Source of the DNA: CAWBYL01 sp963793025
GTDB lineage: Bacteria; Actinomycetota; Acidimicrobiia; Acidimicrobiales; Acidimicrobilacustridaceae
Reading direction: 5' to 3'
Assembly (NCBI GenBank): GCA_963793025.1
Contig: CAWBYL010000004.1
Span: 62,001-126,000 of the forward strand
Length of the DNA stretch: 64,000 nucleotides
Position numbers and translations under genes: made by a program. The notes under the pieces are model-generated. The model ran no database searches and had not been told where the DNA came from. It saw nothing but the letters and a program-made list of their open reading frames with translations. This document shows positions 16,933 through 25,030 of this stretch, piece by piece (within the stretch, counting starts at the first letter, position 1; every line of letters starts with the position of its first letter).

Positions 16933-16948
16933 TGTGTCAACCGTCACA
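16933..16948. promoter_or_regulatory. CRP/FNR-like site before binding protein 2
   Basis: TGTGT-CAACCG-TCACA differs by one base from TGTGA-N6-TCACA and sits within a longer GTGTGT/ACACAC inverted repeat (16932-16951). It is followed by a possible -10 TAACGT at 16969-16974 and the GTG start at 17016. Confidence 0.5.
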
Positions 16949-17015
16949 CACGGTGTGCTGAATTCGGTTAACGTCCGCGACTGCAGGTGAACCACTACTT
17001 GGGGGGGACCCAAAC

Positions 17016-18398
17016 GTGAATCGAAAGCGATTGTTGTGCCTGCTCGCCGTCGTGGGCCTCATGGCCGTGGCGTGCGGGCGAAGCAGCGAAGGGGGCAGTG
17101 GCGGAGGAGGAGGCAGTTCCACCACCGCGGCGGGGGACGCAGCGTGCGACGGTGTGACCCTCGAGGCCACCGACACCGGCGTCACCGCCGACACCATCAC
17201 CGTCCAGGTCATGGCCGACACCGGATCGCCGCTGGCACCGGGCCTCTTCCAAGGCAACATCGACGCCCTCAAGGGCTTCGAGAAGTTCGTCAACGACAAC
17301 GGCGGCATCGGCTGTCGGCAGCTCAAGGTCGAGGAGTGGGACTCCAAGCTCACGCCCGAGGAGTCCAAGAACGGGCAGCTCAACGCCTGCTCCACGGCGC
17401 TGGCCATGGTGGGCGGCAACTCGTTGTTCAACCCCGACGTTTCGACCATGAACACATGCCCTGACGCGGCAGGAGCACCCACGGGGATCCCCGATGTCTC
17501 GGCGCTGGCCAACGACATCAACGAGCAGTGCGCGGTGAACGCTTTCATCATCCAGGGCATCGCCGAGACGTGTCCGGCGGACGGCACCCCACCCACCGGG
17601 CAGCGCGACCTCGTGGCCTTCGTGGGCGTTGTGAAGTACTACCAGACCGTCGAACCCGATTTGGTCGGCCTCTACCTGGTCCCGGGTGACCTGCCCACCA
17701 CCGTTCAGTCGGCCACCTTCCAGATCGCCGCCCAGGCGGAGCAAGGCGTCACTTGGGCCGGCGTGGCCAAGGTGTCAGGTCGTGATGAGCAGTCGGCCTA
17801 CACGCCTCGGGTGCAGCAGGTCAGCAGCAACAACATCAACTACGTCTACGACGGTTCCAACGACGTGGCCATGCAGAACATGCGCCGGGAAGCGTCGGCT
17901 CAGGGCCTCAACACCGTGAAGATCTGGGCGTGCTCGCTGGCCTGCTACACCGACAAGTTCAAGGCCGCGGCCAGCGACGTCCAGGACACCTACGTCTGGA
18001 TGCAGTTCCTGCCCTTCGAGGACAAGGGCTCCAACCAGGAGCTCGACAACTACCTCGCCTCGGTGGGCACTCCGGACTCTTTCGGCGCCCAGGCCTGGAT
18101 GGCCGCGGTGCTCTTCCAGGACGCCGTCAACAAGGTCGTCGAGACCGACGGCCCCAACGCCATCACCAGGGCCAGCGTGCTCGAGGCGCTGAACGGCATC
18201 ACGTCGTTCGACGCCAACGGCTGGATGGGGGCCAAGAACCCGAAGGGTGGGTTCTCGGACTGCCAGGTCATCCTCCAGATGGGGGCCAACGGCTTCGAGC
18301 GGGTGAAGCCCACCGAGAAGGGCCAGCTCGACTGCAACCCTGACTACATCACCACCGTGAACCTCGACCCGGCGGTCGAGGCCCAGAAGATCCAGTGA
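17016..18398 (+). CDS. Lipoprotein substrate-binding protein of a HAAT/Liv importer (copy 2)
   Basis: This 460-residue paralogue of the preceding gene has the same domain order and many identical blocks (ITVQVMADTGSPLAPGLFQ, SKLTPEESKNG, SGRDEQSAYTP, SFGAQAWMAA). It starts with GTG at 17016 after GGGGGGGA. The lipobox is AVAC with Cys20 and a Gly/Ser-rich linker follows. Both copies end in the same NLDPAxEAxKIQ tail. It has its own promoter region with a CRP-like site and lies directly upstream of the LivHM fusion, so it is likely the main binding protein of that transporter, while copy 1 could recognise a related ligand. Ligand unknown. Confidence 0.9.
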   Translation: MNRKRLLCLLAVVGLMAVACGRSSEGGSGGGGGSSTTAAGDAACDGVTLEATDTGVTADTITVQVMADTGSPLAPGLFQGNIDALKGFEKFVNDNGGIGCRQLKVEEWDSKLTPEESKNGQLNACSTALAMVGGNSLFNPDVSTMNTCPDAAGAPTGIPDVSALANDINEQCAVNAFIIQGIAETCPADGTPPTGQRDLVAFVGVVKYYQTVEPDLVGLYLVPGDLPTTVQSATFQIAAQAEQGVTWAGVAKVSGRDEQSAYTPRVQQVSSNNINYVYDGSNDVAMQNMRREASAQGLNTVKIWACSLACYTDKFKAAASDVQDTYVWMQFLPFEDKGSNQELDNYLASVGTPDSFGAQAWMAAVLFQDAVNKVVETDGPNAITRASVLEALNGITSFDANGWMGAKNPKGGFSDCQVILQMGANGFERVKPTEKGQLDCNPDYITTVNLDPAVEAQKIQ

Positions 18399-18403
18399 GC
18401 CCA

Positions 18404-18436
18404 GGGTGGGGGTCGGCGCTGAGCCGGCCCCCACCC
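18404..18436 (+). terminator. Hairpin between binding protein 2 and LivHM
   Basis: A 14-bp stem with one G-T pair and a short loop starts 6 nt after the binding protein stop, 38 nt before the LivHM start. In an operon such a hairpin often gives partial termination, so that the binding protein is made in excess over the membrane parts. Confidence 0.65.
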
Positions 18437-18473
18437 GCTCCACTCGTCCAGTCCAGCACGCCCCGGGGGAAAC

Positions 18474-20735
18474 ATGCCGTTCAAGATCTCATCACGAGCG
18501 GTGGCCGCTGTGGCCGTCGCTGCCCTCCTGCTCTACGTGATCGTCGCCAACTGGGCCGGCAACCCGTTCAGCGCCAAGAACATCATCACGGTCCTCGTGG
18601 TTGGCATCTCCCTCGGGGGCATCTACGCCATCCTGGCCGGCGGTCTCGTCGTCACCTACGCCACCACCGGCATCTTCAACTTCGCGCATGCCGCCATCGG
18701 TGGCTTCCTCGCCTTCGCCTACTGGCAGTGCTCGGTGGCGTGGGGGTGGCCGACGCTCCTCTCCCTCGTCGTCGTGCTGGGCATCCTCGCCCCCGCCATC
18801 GGCATCGGGCTCGATCGGCTGATCATGCGACGGCTGAAGGACGCCTCCCTCGTCGTGCAGCTCATGGTGACCGTGGGCCTGATGCTGTCGTTCATGGGCA
18901 TCACCCTCACCATCTGGAAGCCCACGACCGGGCGGTCGCTCCCGCAGTTCTTCCGGGACACCAGCGGCGTCAAGATCGGCGACGTCACCGCCACCTGGCA
19001 CCGCATCATCACCGTCCTCGTCGCCATCGGGATCGCGGTGCTGCTGCGCTGGCTCCTCTACCGCACCCGCCTCGGCATCTCCATGCGGGCCGTCGTCGAC
19101 AGCCGGAGCCTGGCCGGGCTCACCGGTGCTCGTCCCTCGGTCGTGAGCGGTGCCTCGTGGGCGCTCGGCTGCATGACCGCCGGCCTGGCCGGCATCCTCA
19201 TCGCCCCCGAGACCGGCCTGGTCGTCGAGAACCTGGCCCTGCTCATCGTCGTGGCCGCCGCCGCCGCCGCCATCGCCCAGCTCAAGAGCATCCCGTGGGC
19301 GATCGCCGGCGGGCTCCTGATCGGTCTGGCCAAGTCCTTCACGGGGGTGTTCCTGACCTTCGACCAGAACTGGAACTACGCCCCCGAGGCCATACCCGCA
19401 GTGATCCTGTTCATCGCTCTGCTCTTCCTGCCCCAGGCCCGGCTCGAGACGGGCAAGGTCAAGCTCACCAAGCGGACCGAGCGGCTGACGAAGCCGTGGG
19501 AGGCGCTGTTCGGCTCGGCCTTCGTCTTCGCCCTGGTGGGGGTGTGGGCCAACGGTTGGATCCCCTTCCCCGGCACCAATTGGGGTCAACGTTCCGACGT
19601 CTGGCTCGGTCGGGGCGCCGGTTTCATGGTGCTCGGGGTGATCACGCTGTCGCTCGTGCCTCTCATCGGCTGGGCCGGCCAGGTGAGCTTCGCCAACTTC
19701 GCCATCGCCGGCATCGGCGCGGTGTTGTTCAGCCACTTCGGCGGGCAGAACGGCGATCCCATCGGCATCGTGCTGGTGATGTTGGTGTGCGCGCCGCTGG
19801 GTCTGCTCGTGGCTCTTCCGGCCCTGCGGCTGAAGGGGCTGTACCTGGCCCTGGCCACGCTGGCCTTCGCCGAGTTCACCGACAAGGTCATCGTCCGGCA
19901 CCCGAACATGATCGATCCTTCGGCCACGGGCACGCTCTACGAGCCGCTCAAGCTGTTCGGATTCCGGATCAGCACCGACGCCGGTGACCGCCAGGCCTTC
20001 GTCATCTTCACCGCTGCCGTCTTCTGCTTGTTCATGCTCGGTTTCATGTTGATGCGTCGGGGCCGGTTCGCCCGCCGGTGGATCGCGCTGTCTGACAGCC
20101 CCGCGGCCTCGGCCACGATCGGCGTGAACCTCACGGTGCAGAAGATGCTCGTGTTCGCCCTCTCCGGTGCGGTGGCCGGCTTCGCCGGCTGCATGCTCGG
20201 GCTCTCCTCCGGCGCCCTTCGCGTCGACTCGTTCCCGCTCTTCGCCGGTCTGCCTCTGGTGCTGCTGCTCGCAGTGCAAGGGGTGCGCTATCCGATCGCC
20301 GCCTTCATGGCCGTGATCGGGTTGGCCTCGTTTCCCGCCATCAACGAGCTGCTGGGCAAGCCGAGTTGGCTGTCGGCCATCGAGCTCATCGGCCCGGGCA
20401 TCGCCGCCATCACCATGGCCTTCCGGCCTGAAGGGGCGGTGTTCTACGCCGGGCGGGACCTGGCTGCGCTCCTGCCGTGGCGCAAGGACGCCCGGGAGGA
20501 GAAGGCCCTCGTGCAGGCCAAGGCCCGCGAACAGGACATCCGGAGGGACGAGATCGGTGATCTGGGGCTCACCCGCGCCTTCACCGCAGACAAGGTCTCG
20601 CAGCTCGATCGAGTGCTCGACGTCACCGACGAGCTCGAGGAGCACCCGCTCGTGCCCGCGGTCTCCCCCAACGGCAACGGGCGAGGAGCCAACGGCCAGA
20701 GACCGGACACGGCCCACCAGGAGGTGACGGCATGA
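18474..20735 (+). CDS. Fused LivH-LivM permease of a HAAT-type importer
   Basis: This 753-residue protein joins both membrane subunits of a Liv importer. The LivH-like half (about residues 1-330) contains the GGIYAILAGGLVVTYATTGIFNFAHA block. The LivM-like half (about 375-670) contains GWAGQVSFANFAIAGIGAV and the LPALRLKGLYLALATLAFAEF segment, which contact the ATPases. A hydrophilic tail of about 80 residues (from DLAALLPWRKDAREEK on) is charged and probably cytoplasmic. ATG at 18474 follows GGGGGAAAC. The last 4 nt overlap the LivG start as ATGA. Fusion of the two halves is known in actinobacteria; the tail is unusual. It forms the channel for a hydrophobic or carboxylate substrate. Confidence 0.92.
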   Translation: MPFKISSRAVAAVAVAALLLYVIVANWAGNPFSAKNIITVLVVGISLGGIYAILAGGLVVTYATTGIFNFAHAAIGGFLAFAYWQCSVAWGWPTLLSLVVVLGILAPAIGIGLDRLIMRRLKDASLVVQLMVTVGLMLSFMGITLTIWKPTTGRSLPQFFRDTSGVKIGDVTATWHRIITVLVAIGIAVLLRWLLYRTRLGISMRAVVDSRSLAGLTGARPSVVSGASWALGCMTAGLAGILIAPETGLVVENLALLIVVAAAAAAIAQLKSIPWAIAGGLLIGLAKSFTGVFLTFDQNWNYAPEAIPAVILFIALLFLPQARLETGKVKLTKRTERLTKPWEALFGSAFVFALVGVWANGWIPFPGTNWGQRSDVWLGRGAGFMVLGVITLSLVPLIGWAGQVSFANFAIAGIGAVLFSHFGGQNGDPIGIVLVMLVCAPLGLLVALPALRLKGLYLALATLAFAEFTDKVIVRHPNMIDPSATGTLYEPLKLFGFRISTDAGDRQAFVIFTAAVFCLFMLGFMLMRRGRFARRWIALSDSPAASATIGVNLTVQKMLVFALSGAVAGFAGCMLGLSSGALRVDSFPLFAGLPLVLLLAVQGVRYPIAAFMAVIGLASFPAINELLGKPSWLSAIELIGPGIAAITMAFRPEGAVFYAGRDLAALLPWRKDAREEKALVQAKAREQDIRRDEIGDLGLTRAFTADKVSQLDRVLDVTDELEEHPLVPAVSPNGNGRGANGQRPDTAHQEVTA

Positions 20736-21481
20736 CCACTCTGCTCTCGACCAGCGACGTCGTCGTTCGCTTCGGCGTCCTGCAAGCGGTGTCGAACGCC
20801 AGCATCGACGTCCAGCCTGGTCACATCACGGGCCTGATCGGACCCAACGGCGCCGGCAAGACCACGCTGTTCAACGTCATCACCGGCCTGCAGGAACCCA
20901 CACAGGGCAGGGTCCTGCTCGAAGGAACCGACATCACCAACAAGAGCCCGTTCCGACGGGCGCGGATGGGCATCGCCCGTACGTTCCAGAAGCTCGAGGC
21001 GTTCAGCAGCCTGTCGGCTCGCGAGAACGTGCTGGTGGCGGCCGAGCAGCGGCGGGCGTGGGACAAGTCGAAGTTCGACCCGGCCAAGGTCGCTGACGAG
21101 ATGCTGGAGCGAGTGGGCATCGGCGACGTCGCCGACTTCATGGTGGGCACGCTCCCCACCGGAACGGCCCGACTGGTCGAACTGGCCCGGGCGTTGGCGA
21201 CCAACCCCAAGGTCCTACTGCTCGACGAGGCGTCTTCGGGTCTGACCGAGGAGGAGACCGAGGAGGTAGCCGCGCTGCTGCGTCGGCTCGCCGCCGACGG
21301 CCTGGGCATCCTGCTCGTCGAGCACGACATGTCGTTCGTGATGGGAACCTGCGAGTACATCTACGTCCTCGACTTCGGGCGGGTCATCGCCACCGGCACC
21401 CCTGAACAGGTCCAACAGGACCCCAGCGTCCAGGGCGCTTACCTCGGCGCCGCCGCCGCGTCCACGGAGGTCTCGGCATGA
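20732..21481 (+). CDS. livG: LivG-type ABC transporter ATPase
   Basis: This 249-residue ATPase binds ATP and couples to the LivHM fusion. Walker A is GPNGAGKTT and Walker B VLLLDEASSGL, where the usual DEP(T) is DEA(S). The signature is LPTGT instead of LSGGQ, a feature I also see as LSTGT in the LivG part of the fusion at 38094-40910. The switch histidine lies in LLVEHDMSF. The start overlaps the LivHM stop (ATGA) and the end overlaps LivF (ATGA), so all three are translationally coupled. The degenerate signature is common in LivG and suggests one of the two ATP sites in the LivG-LivF dimer is less active. Confidence 0.92.
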   Translation: MTTLLSTSDVVVRFGVLQAVSNASIDVQPGHITGLIGPNGAGKTTLFNVITGLQEPTQGRVLLEGTDITNKSPFRRARMGIARTFQKLEAFSSLSARENVLVAAEQRRAWDKSKFDPAKVADEMLERVGIGDVADFMVGTLPTGTARLVELARALATNPKVLLLDEASSGLTEEETEEVAALLRRLAADGLGILLVEHDMSFVMGTCEYIYVLDFGRVIATGTPEQVQQDPSVQGAYLGAAAASTEVSA

Positions 21482-22197
21482 CCCCCATCCTCGAGCTGCG
21501 CAACATCCGGGGCGGCTACGGCACGATCGACGTGCTCCACGGCGTGGAGCTCATCGTCGAGCCCGGCCAGGTGCACGCGCTGTTGGGCCCCAACGGAGCG
21601 GGCAAGACCACCACCCTCGGCGTGTGCAGCGGCCAGATCACCCCGTCAGGCGGTCAGCTCCTCGTCTGCGGTCGAGAGGTCCAGGGGGCCACCTCGGATG
21701 GCTTGGCCCGCGCCGGAGTGTGTCTGGTGCCTGAGGGGCGGGGGATCTTCCCCAATCTCACCGTGACCGAGAACCTCAGGATGTTCAGCCACGCCGGCGC
21801 CTCGTTCTCCCAGATCCAGGACAAGGCGTACGCCCAGTTCCCTCGCCTGAAGGAGCGCCGCAAGCAGGTGGCGGGAACGCTGTCCGGTGGCGAGCAGCAG
21901 ATGCTCGCCATGTCCCGGGCCATGGCCACTGACCCACCGCTCCTGCTGCTCGACGAGCTGTCGATGGGGCTGGCGCCGCTCATCGTGGAGGAGCTCTATG
22001 AGCGGGTCGCCGAGCTGGCGGCCCAGGGGGTTTCGATCCTCGTCGTCGAGCAGTTCGCCCAGGCCGTGCTGGGTGTGGCTGACATCGCCTCGATCATGTT
22101 GCACGGCCGCATCACCCGTACCGGCCCACCCGCCGAGATCGCCGATGAGCTGGCCGCGGCCTACCTCGGCGGCTCGGCCGAATCGTCCCATGTCTGA
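21478..22197 (+). CDS. livF: LivF-type ABC transporter ATPase
   Basis: This 239-residue ATPase is the second nucleotide-binding subunit of the importer. Walker A is GPNGAGKTT, the signature LSGGEQQM is canonical, and Walker B is LLLLDELSMGLAP with the DEL typical of LivF. The switch residue is Gln in LVVEQFAQ, also typical of LivF. The C-terminus DELAAAYLGG resembles the partial LivF at 1-65. It is followed 19 nt later by a small membrane protein gene, as is the partial copy. Length is normal. Coupled to livG by a 4-nt overlap. Confidence 0.92.
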   Translation: MTPILELRNIRGGYGTIDVLHGVELIVEPGQVHALLGPNGAGKTTTLGVCSGQITPSGGQLLVCGREVQGATSDGLARAGVCLVPEGRGIFPNLTVTENLRMFSHAGASFSQIQDKAYAQFPRLKERRKQVAGTLSGGEQQMLAMSRAMATDPPLLLLDELSMGLAPLIVEELYERVAELAAQGVSILVVEQFAQAVLGVADIASIMLHGRITRTGPPAEIADELAAAYLGGSAESSHV

Positions 22198-22216
22198 ACC
22201 TACGGAGGAAAACCGA

Positions 22217-22588
22217 ATGACCGCGACCGAGCTCGGCTCCGACGCCACGACCCCGTCCCCTCGCCTGCAGGAGTTCCAGGGCGAAGTGGACAAGCTGAAG
22301 GTGACCGGAGGAAAGGCCAGCCCCGAGCGAGTCTGGGTGATCTTGTCGATCCTCGGCATGATCGTCGGGGTCGTCATGGCCCTCATCGGGTGGATCGCCA
22401 CCCAGGGCACGACCAGCAACCTGGATTTCGCCACCTACAACGCCATGGGCAACTTCGGCATCGCCCTCACGATCGCGGCGACCGGCGTGTTCATGGTGAT
22501 GTCGCTGCGGCGCTACTTCCGCTACTGGCTGGTGCGGCTCATCTTCGAGCAGCGCGAGCAGACCGACCGGGTGCTGGGCAAGGGCTGA
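22217..22588 (+). CDS. Small two-TM membrane protein linked to LivF (paralogue 2)
   Basis: This 123-residue protein starts with ATG at 22217 after a strong GGAGGA site. A hydrophilic N-terminus with LQEFQGEVDKLKVTGG is followed by two hydrophobic segments (about residues 43-64 and 77-95) and a C-terminal amphipathic helix with YFRYWLVRLIFEQREQTDRVL. It matches the protein at 70-459 in layout, in the EV-x-x-LK motif before the first segment and in the C-terminal TDR motif. Both lie last in a Liv-type operon. No named family is recognised. A role in assembling or regulating the importer is inferred from this repeated linkage only. Confidence 0.85.
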   Translation: MTATELGSDATTPSPRLQEFQGEVDKLKVTGGKASPERVWVILSILGMIVGVVMALIGWIATQGTTSNLDFATYNAMGNFGIALTIAATGVFMVMSLRRYFRYWLVRLIFEQREQTDRVLGKG

Positions 22589-22635
22589 TCGCCTGGCGGC
22601 TCCGAGACCCGGACCGCTCCCACGCCGATCTCGAG

Positions 22636-22666
22636 GACGGGTCCGGAGCAATGCTCCGGGCCCGTC
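22636..22666 (+). terminator. Operon-end terminator after the importer genes
   Basis: A 14-bp stem (one mismatch-type G-T pair) with a 3-nt loop is followed by a T-containing stretch. It lies 48 nt after the small membrane protein stop. Confidence 0.75.
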
Positions 22667-22735
22667 GTCGTTTCCTCGCCCGGGCCGGCGTTGCCATAGA
22701 TTGATCGAGTCAACGAACGAGGGGGAACAATCACC

Positions 22736-23629
22736 ATGACCATGCCTTCCGACGTCCCGATCATCGACACGATGATCGGGTTCCCGGCCAAGGACATGAA
22801 GGCGCAGTACGCCTTCATCACCCAGCAGACGAAGGACTCCGAGTCCAAGGACGACTTCGAGTTCCCGGTCGAGTACATGTTCAAGGCTCCCCCCGACAAG
22901 GACAAGGAGCTGCGCGAGACCGACGACCCCGTCGGGTACACGTTGGGCCAGATGGACGCGTGGGGCGTGCAGCAGGGAATGGTCGGCGTGGGTGGACGCG
23001 GTGAGGGAGAATCCCAGGGGGAAGAAGCGATCAAGCGCTACCCCGACCGCTTCTTCGGTGCCGTCAACGGCGACCCCAACGAGGGCATGACCGGCGTCGA
23101 GAAGATCGTCCGGGCCTACGAGACCTTCGGCATCAAGGCGGTGACGATGTTCCCGGCGGGTTGCTTCCCGCAGGTCGCCATCAACGACAAGAAGATGTAT
23201 CCGATCTACGCCAAGTGCTGTGAGCTCGACATCCCCGTGTTCGTCTGCACCGGCATCCCCGGTCCTCGCATCAAGTTCCAGGTGCAGCACGTGGAGCACG
23301 TCGACGAGGTCATGTACGACTTCCCCGAGCTCACCTACGTGTCCCGCCACGGCTGCGAGCCCTGGACCGAACTGATGGTCAAGCTGATGCTCAAGTGGCC
23401 GGGCCTGCACTACTCGACCTCGGCCTTCGCCCCGAAGCACTACAACCCCCGCATCATCGACTACGCCAACTCGCGGGGCGCCGACAAGGTCATCTACGCC
23501 GGCTACTTCCCCATGGGGCTGTCGCTCGAGCGGATCATGACCGAGATGAAGAACGTCCCGTTCAAGGACGACGTGTGGCCGAAGTTCCTCCGGGGCAACG
23601 CCGCCCGGGTCCTCAAGCTCGACGCCTGA
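22736..23629 (+). CDS. Amidohydrolase-2-like TIM-barrel protein lacking the HxH metal motif
   Basis: This 297-residue protein starts at ATG 22736 with the site GAGGGGGAAC upstream. It is related to the amidohydrolase-2 superfamily: PIIDTMIGFP stands at the N-terminus where DxHxH normally binds metal, so both histidines are missing. VSRHGCEPW corresponds to the strand carrying a later metal ligand, and KVIYAGYFPMGLSLERI to the C-terminal substrate loop, where the family usually has an Asp for catalysis. Family members are decarboxylases and hydrolases. The loss of the first metal ligands suggests either a metal-free lyase or a different function. It is transcribed alone, between the importer and the steroid cluster. 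Confidence 0.75.
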   Translation: MTMPSDVPIIDTMIGFPAKDMKAQYAFITQQTKDSESKDDFEFPVEYMFKAPPDKDKELRETDDPVGYTLGQMDAWGVQQGMVGVGGRGEGESQGEEAIKRYPDRFFGAVNGDPNEGMTGVEKIVRAYETFGIKAVTMFPAGCFPQVAINDKKMYPIYAKCCELDIPVFVCTGIPGPRIKFQVQHVEHVDEVMYDFPELTYVSRHGCEPWTELMVKLMLKWPGLHYSTSAFAPKHYNPRIIDYANSRGADKVIYAGYFPMGLSLERIMTEMKNVPFKDDVWPKFLRGNAARVLKLDA

Positions 23630-23673
23630 CACCCCTCTCGGTCTCGGTTCTCCCTCGTCCCTCTCTAGCGTTG

Positions 23674-23715
23674 TGGCCGACATCTCCTACGTACCCACGT
23701 CCGAGATGTCGGCCA
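23674..23715. repeat. Intergenic palindrome, repeat family B copy 1
   Basis: A perfect 13-bp stem starting TGGCCGACATCTC with a 16-nt loop lies after the amidohydrolase stop. The sequence GGCCGACAT-N-N-CC-N-ACGTA recurs at 25814-25832 within a second hairpin. It probably works as a terminator. Confidence 0.7.
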
Positions 23716-23787
23716 GCACGGGAGGGGGAGCGGCCGGATGGGCGGGCGTGGTCGGTGGCTCCTACGATTGGCGCCTCCGGGGGGTGT

Positions 23788-23804
23788 CTGATGGAGTGTC
23801 AGAA
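23788..23804. promoter_or_regulatory. 17-bp palindromic operator, site 4
   Basis: TCTGATGGAGTGTCAGA has one base off the perfect arm (GAT for GAC). It lies 41 nt before the fadE30 start at 23846 and links the fadE30-ipdF operon to the same regulator as the other sites. Confidence 0.75.
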
Positions 23805-23845
23805 ACGGCCGCCCCCGTCCCCGATCCCCGGCAGGTGAGTACCCG

Positions 23846-25030
23846 ATGGGCCTTCCCGACGACGTCTCGACCGTCTCTGACGAGGACTTCCGCAGCGAGG
23901 CCCAGGCCTGGTTGGCGGACAACCTGGTGGGGGACTACGCCACCTTGAAGGGTCGGGGCGGGCCCGGCGACGAGGAGATCGGCTTCGACATCCGCGAGCG
24001 CTGGGAACGGGTGCTCGGCGAGGCCGGCTGGATCGGTCTGGGTTGGCCGACCGAACACGGCGGTCGCAACGCCACCGTTGGCCAGCAGATCATCTGGGCC
24101 GAGGAGTACGCCCGGGCCGAGGCGCCCGGGCGGGTCAACCACATGGGCGAGAACCTGCTCGGCCCGACGCTGATCGCCCACGGCACCCCCGAGCTGTGCC
24201 AGCGGTTCCTGCCGGGCATCCTCGACGGCACCGAGCGGTGGTGCCAGGGCTACAGCGAACCTGATGCCGGCTCCGACCTGGCCAACGTGAAGACCCGGGC
24301 CGTGCTCGACGGCGACCAGTGGGTGATCAACGGCCAGAAGGTGTGGACCTCCCTCGCCCACGTCTCGCACTGGTGCTTCGTGGTGGCCCGCACCGATCCG
24401 GACTCCGCTCGCCACAAGGGCCTGTCGTTCCTCCTCGTCCCCATGGACCAGCCCGGCGTCGAGGTGCGGGCGATCAACCAGGTCACCGGCGGCGGCGAGT
24501 TCAACGAGGTCTTCTTCTCCGACGCCACCACCGAGGCCGACCTGTTGCTCGGTGAGCCGGGCAAGGGTTGGGGCGTGGCCATGGATCTCCTCGCCTTCGA
24601 GCGCGGCATCTCCACCCTGGCTCAGCAGGTGGGCTTCGAACGGGAGATGGACCACCTCATCGCCCTCGCCCGTGAGCGCGGAGTGGCCACCGACCCCGTG
24701 ATGCGCCAGCGCCTGGTGCAGGCCTGGATCGGCCTGCAGCTCATGAAGTGGAACGGTCTGCGCTCGATGGGGTCGGGCGTGCCCGGACCGGAGGCCTCCA
24801 TCTCCAAGCTGTTCTGGGGGCAGTGGCATCGCGACCTGGGTGAGCTGGCCATGGACATCGGCGGGATCGAGAGCCAGATCGCCGAGGGGTTCCCCTACGA
24901 GCTGACGCTCGACCAGAAGCTGTTCCTGTTCACCCGATCCGAGACCATCTACGGCGGCAGCAACGAGATCCAGCGCAACGTGCTGGGTGAGCGGGTGCTG
25001 GGCCTTCCCAAGGAGCCGACACCCACATGA
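23846..25030 (+). CDS. fadE30: Acyl-CoA dehydrogenase FadE30 (steroid ring-D/HIP catabolism)
   Basis: This 394-residue acyl-CoA dehydrogenase closely matches my memory of mycobacterial FadE30 (Rv3560c): WCQGYSEPDAGSDLA, DGDQWVINGQKVWTSLAH, FNEVFFSDA and the C-terminal IYGGSNEIQRNVLGERVLGLP line up nearly block for block. FadE30 dehydrogenates 5-OH-HIP-CoA, the CoA ester of the hydroxylated bicyclic steroid remnant, early in C/D-ring breakdown. The downstream ipdF overlaps by 4 nt, as in other actinobacterial HIP clusters. ATG at 23846 follows CAGGTGAG. Full length, all FAD motifs intact. A homologue with a related substrate is the only serious alternative. Confidence 0.9.
   Translation: MGLPDDVSTVSDEDFRSEAQAWLADNLVGDYATLKGRGGPGDEEIGFDIRERWERVLGEAGWIGLGWPTEHGGRNATVGQQIIWAEEYARAEAPGRVNHMGENLLGPTLIAHGTPELCQRFLPGILDGTERWCQGYSEPDAGSDLANVKTRAVLDGDQWVINGQKVWTSLAHVSHWCFVVARTDPDSARHKGLSFLLVPMDQPGVEVRAINQVTGGGEFNEVFFSDATTEADLLLGEPGKGWGVAMDLLAFERGISTLAQQVGFEREMDHLIALARERGVATDPVMRQRLVQAWIGLQLMKWNGLRSMGSGVPGPEASISKLFWGQWHRDLGELAMDIGGIESQIAEGFPYELTLDQKLFLFTRSETIYGGSNEIQRNVLGERVLGLPKEPTPT

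Noticed and set aside
18492..20717. A 741-codon minus-strand frame opposite the LivHM gene
   Set aside because: It mirrors the LivHM codons and has no recognisable domain or ribosome binding site.
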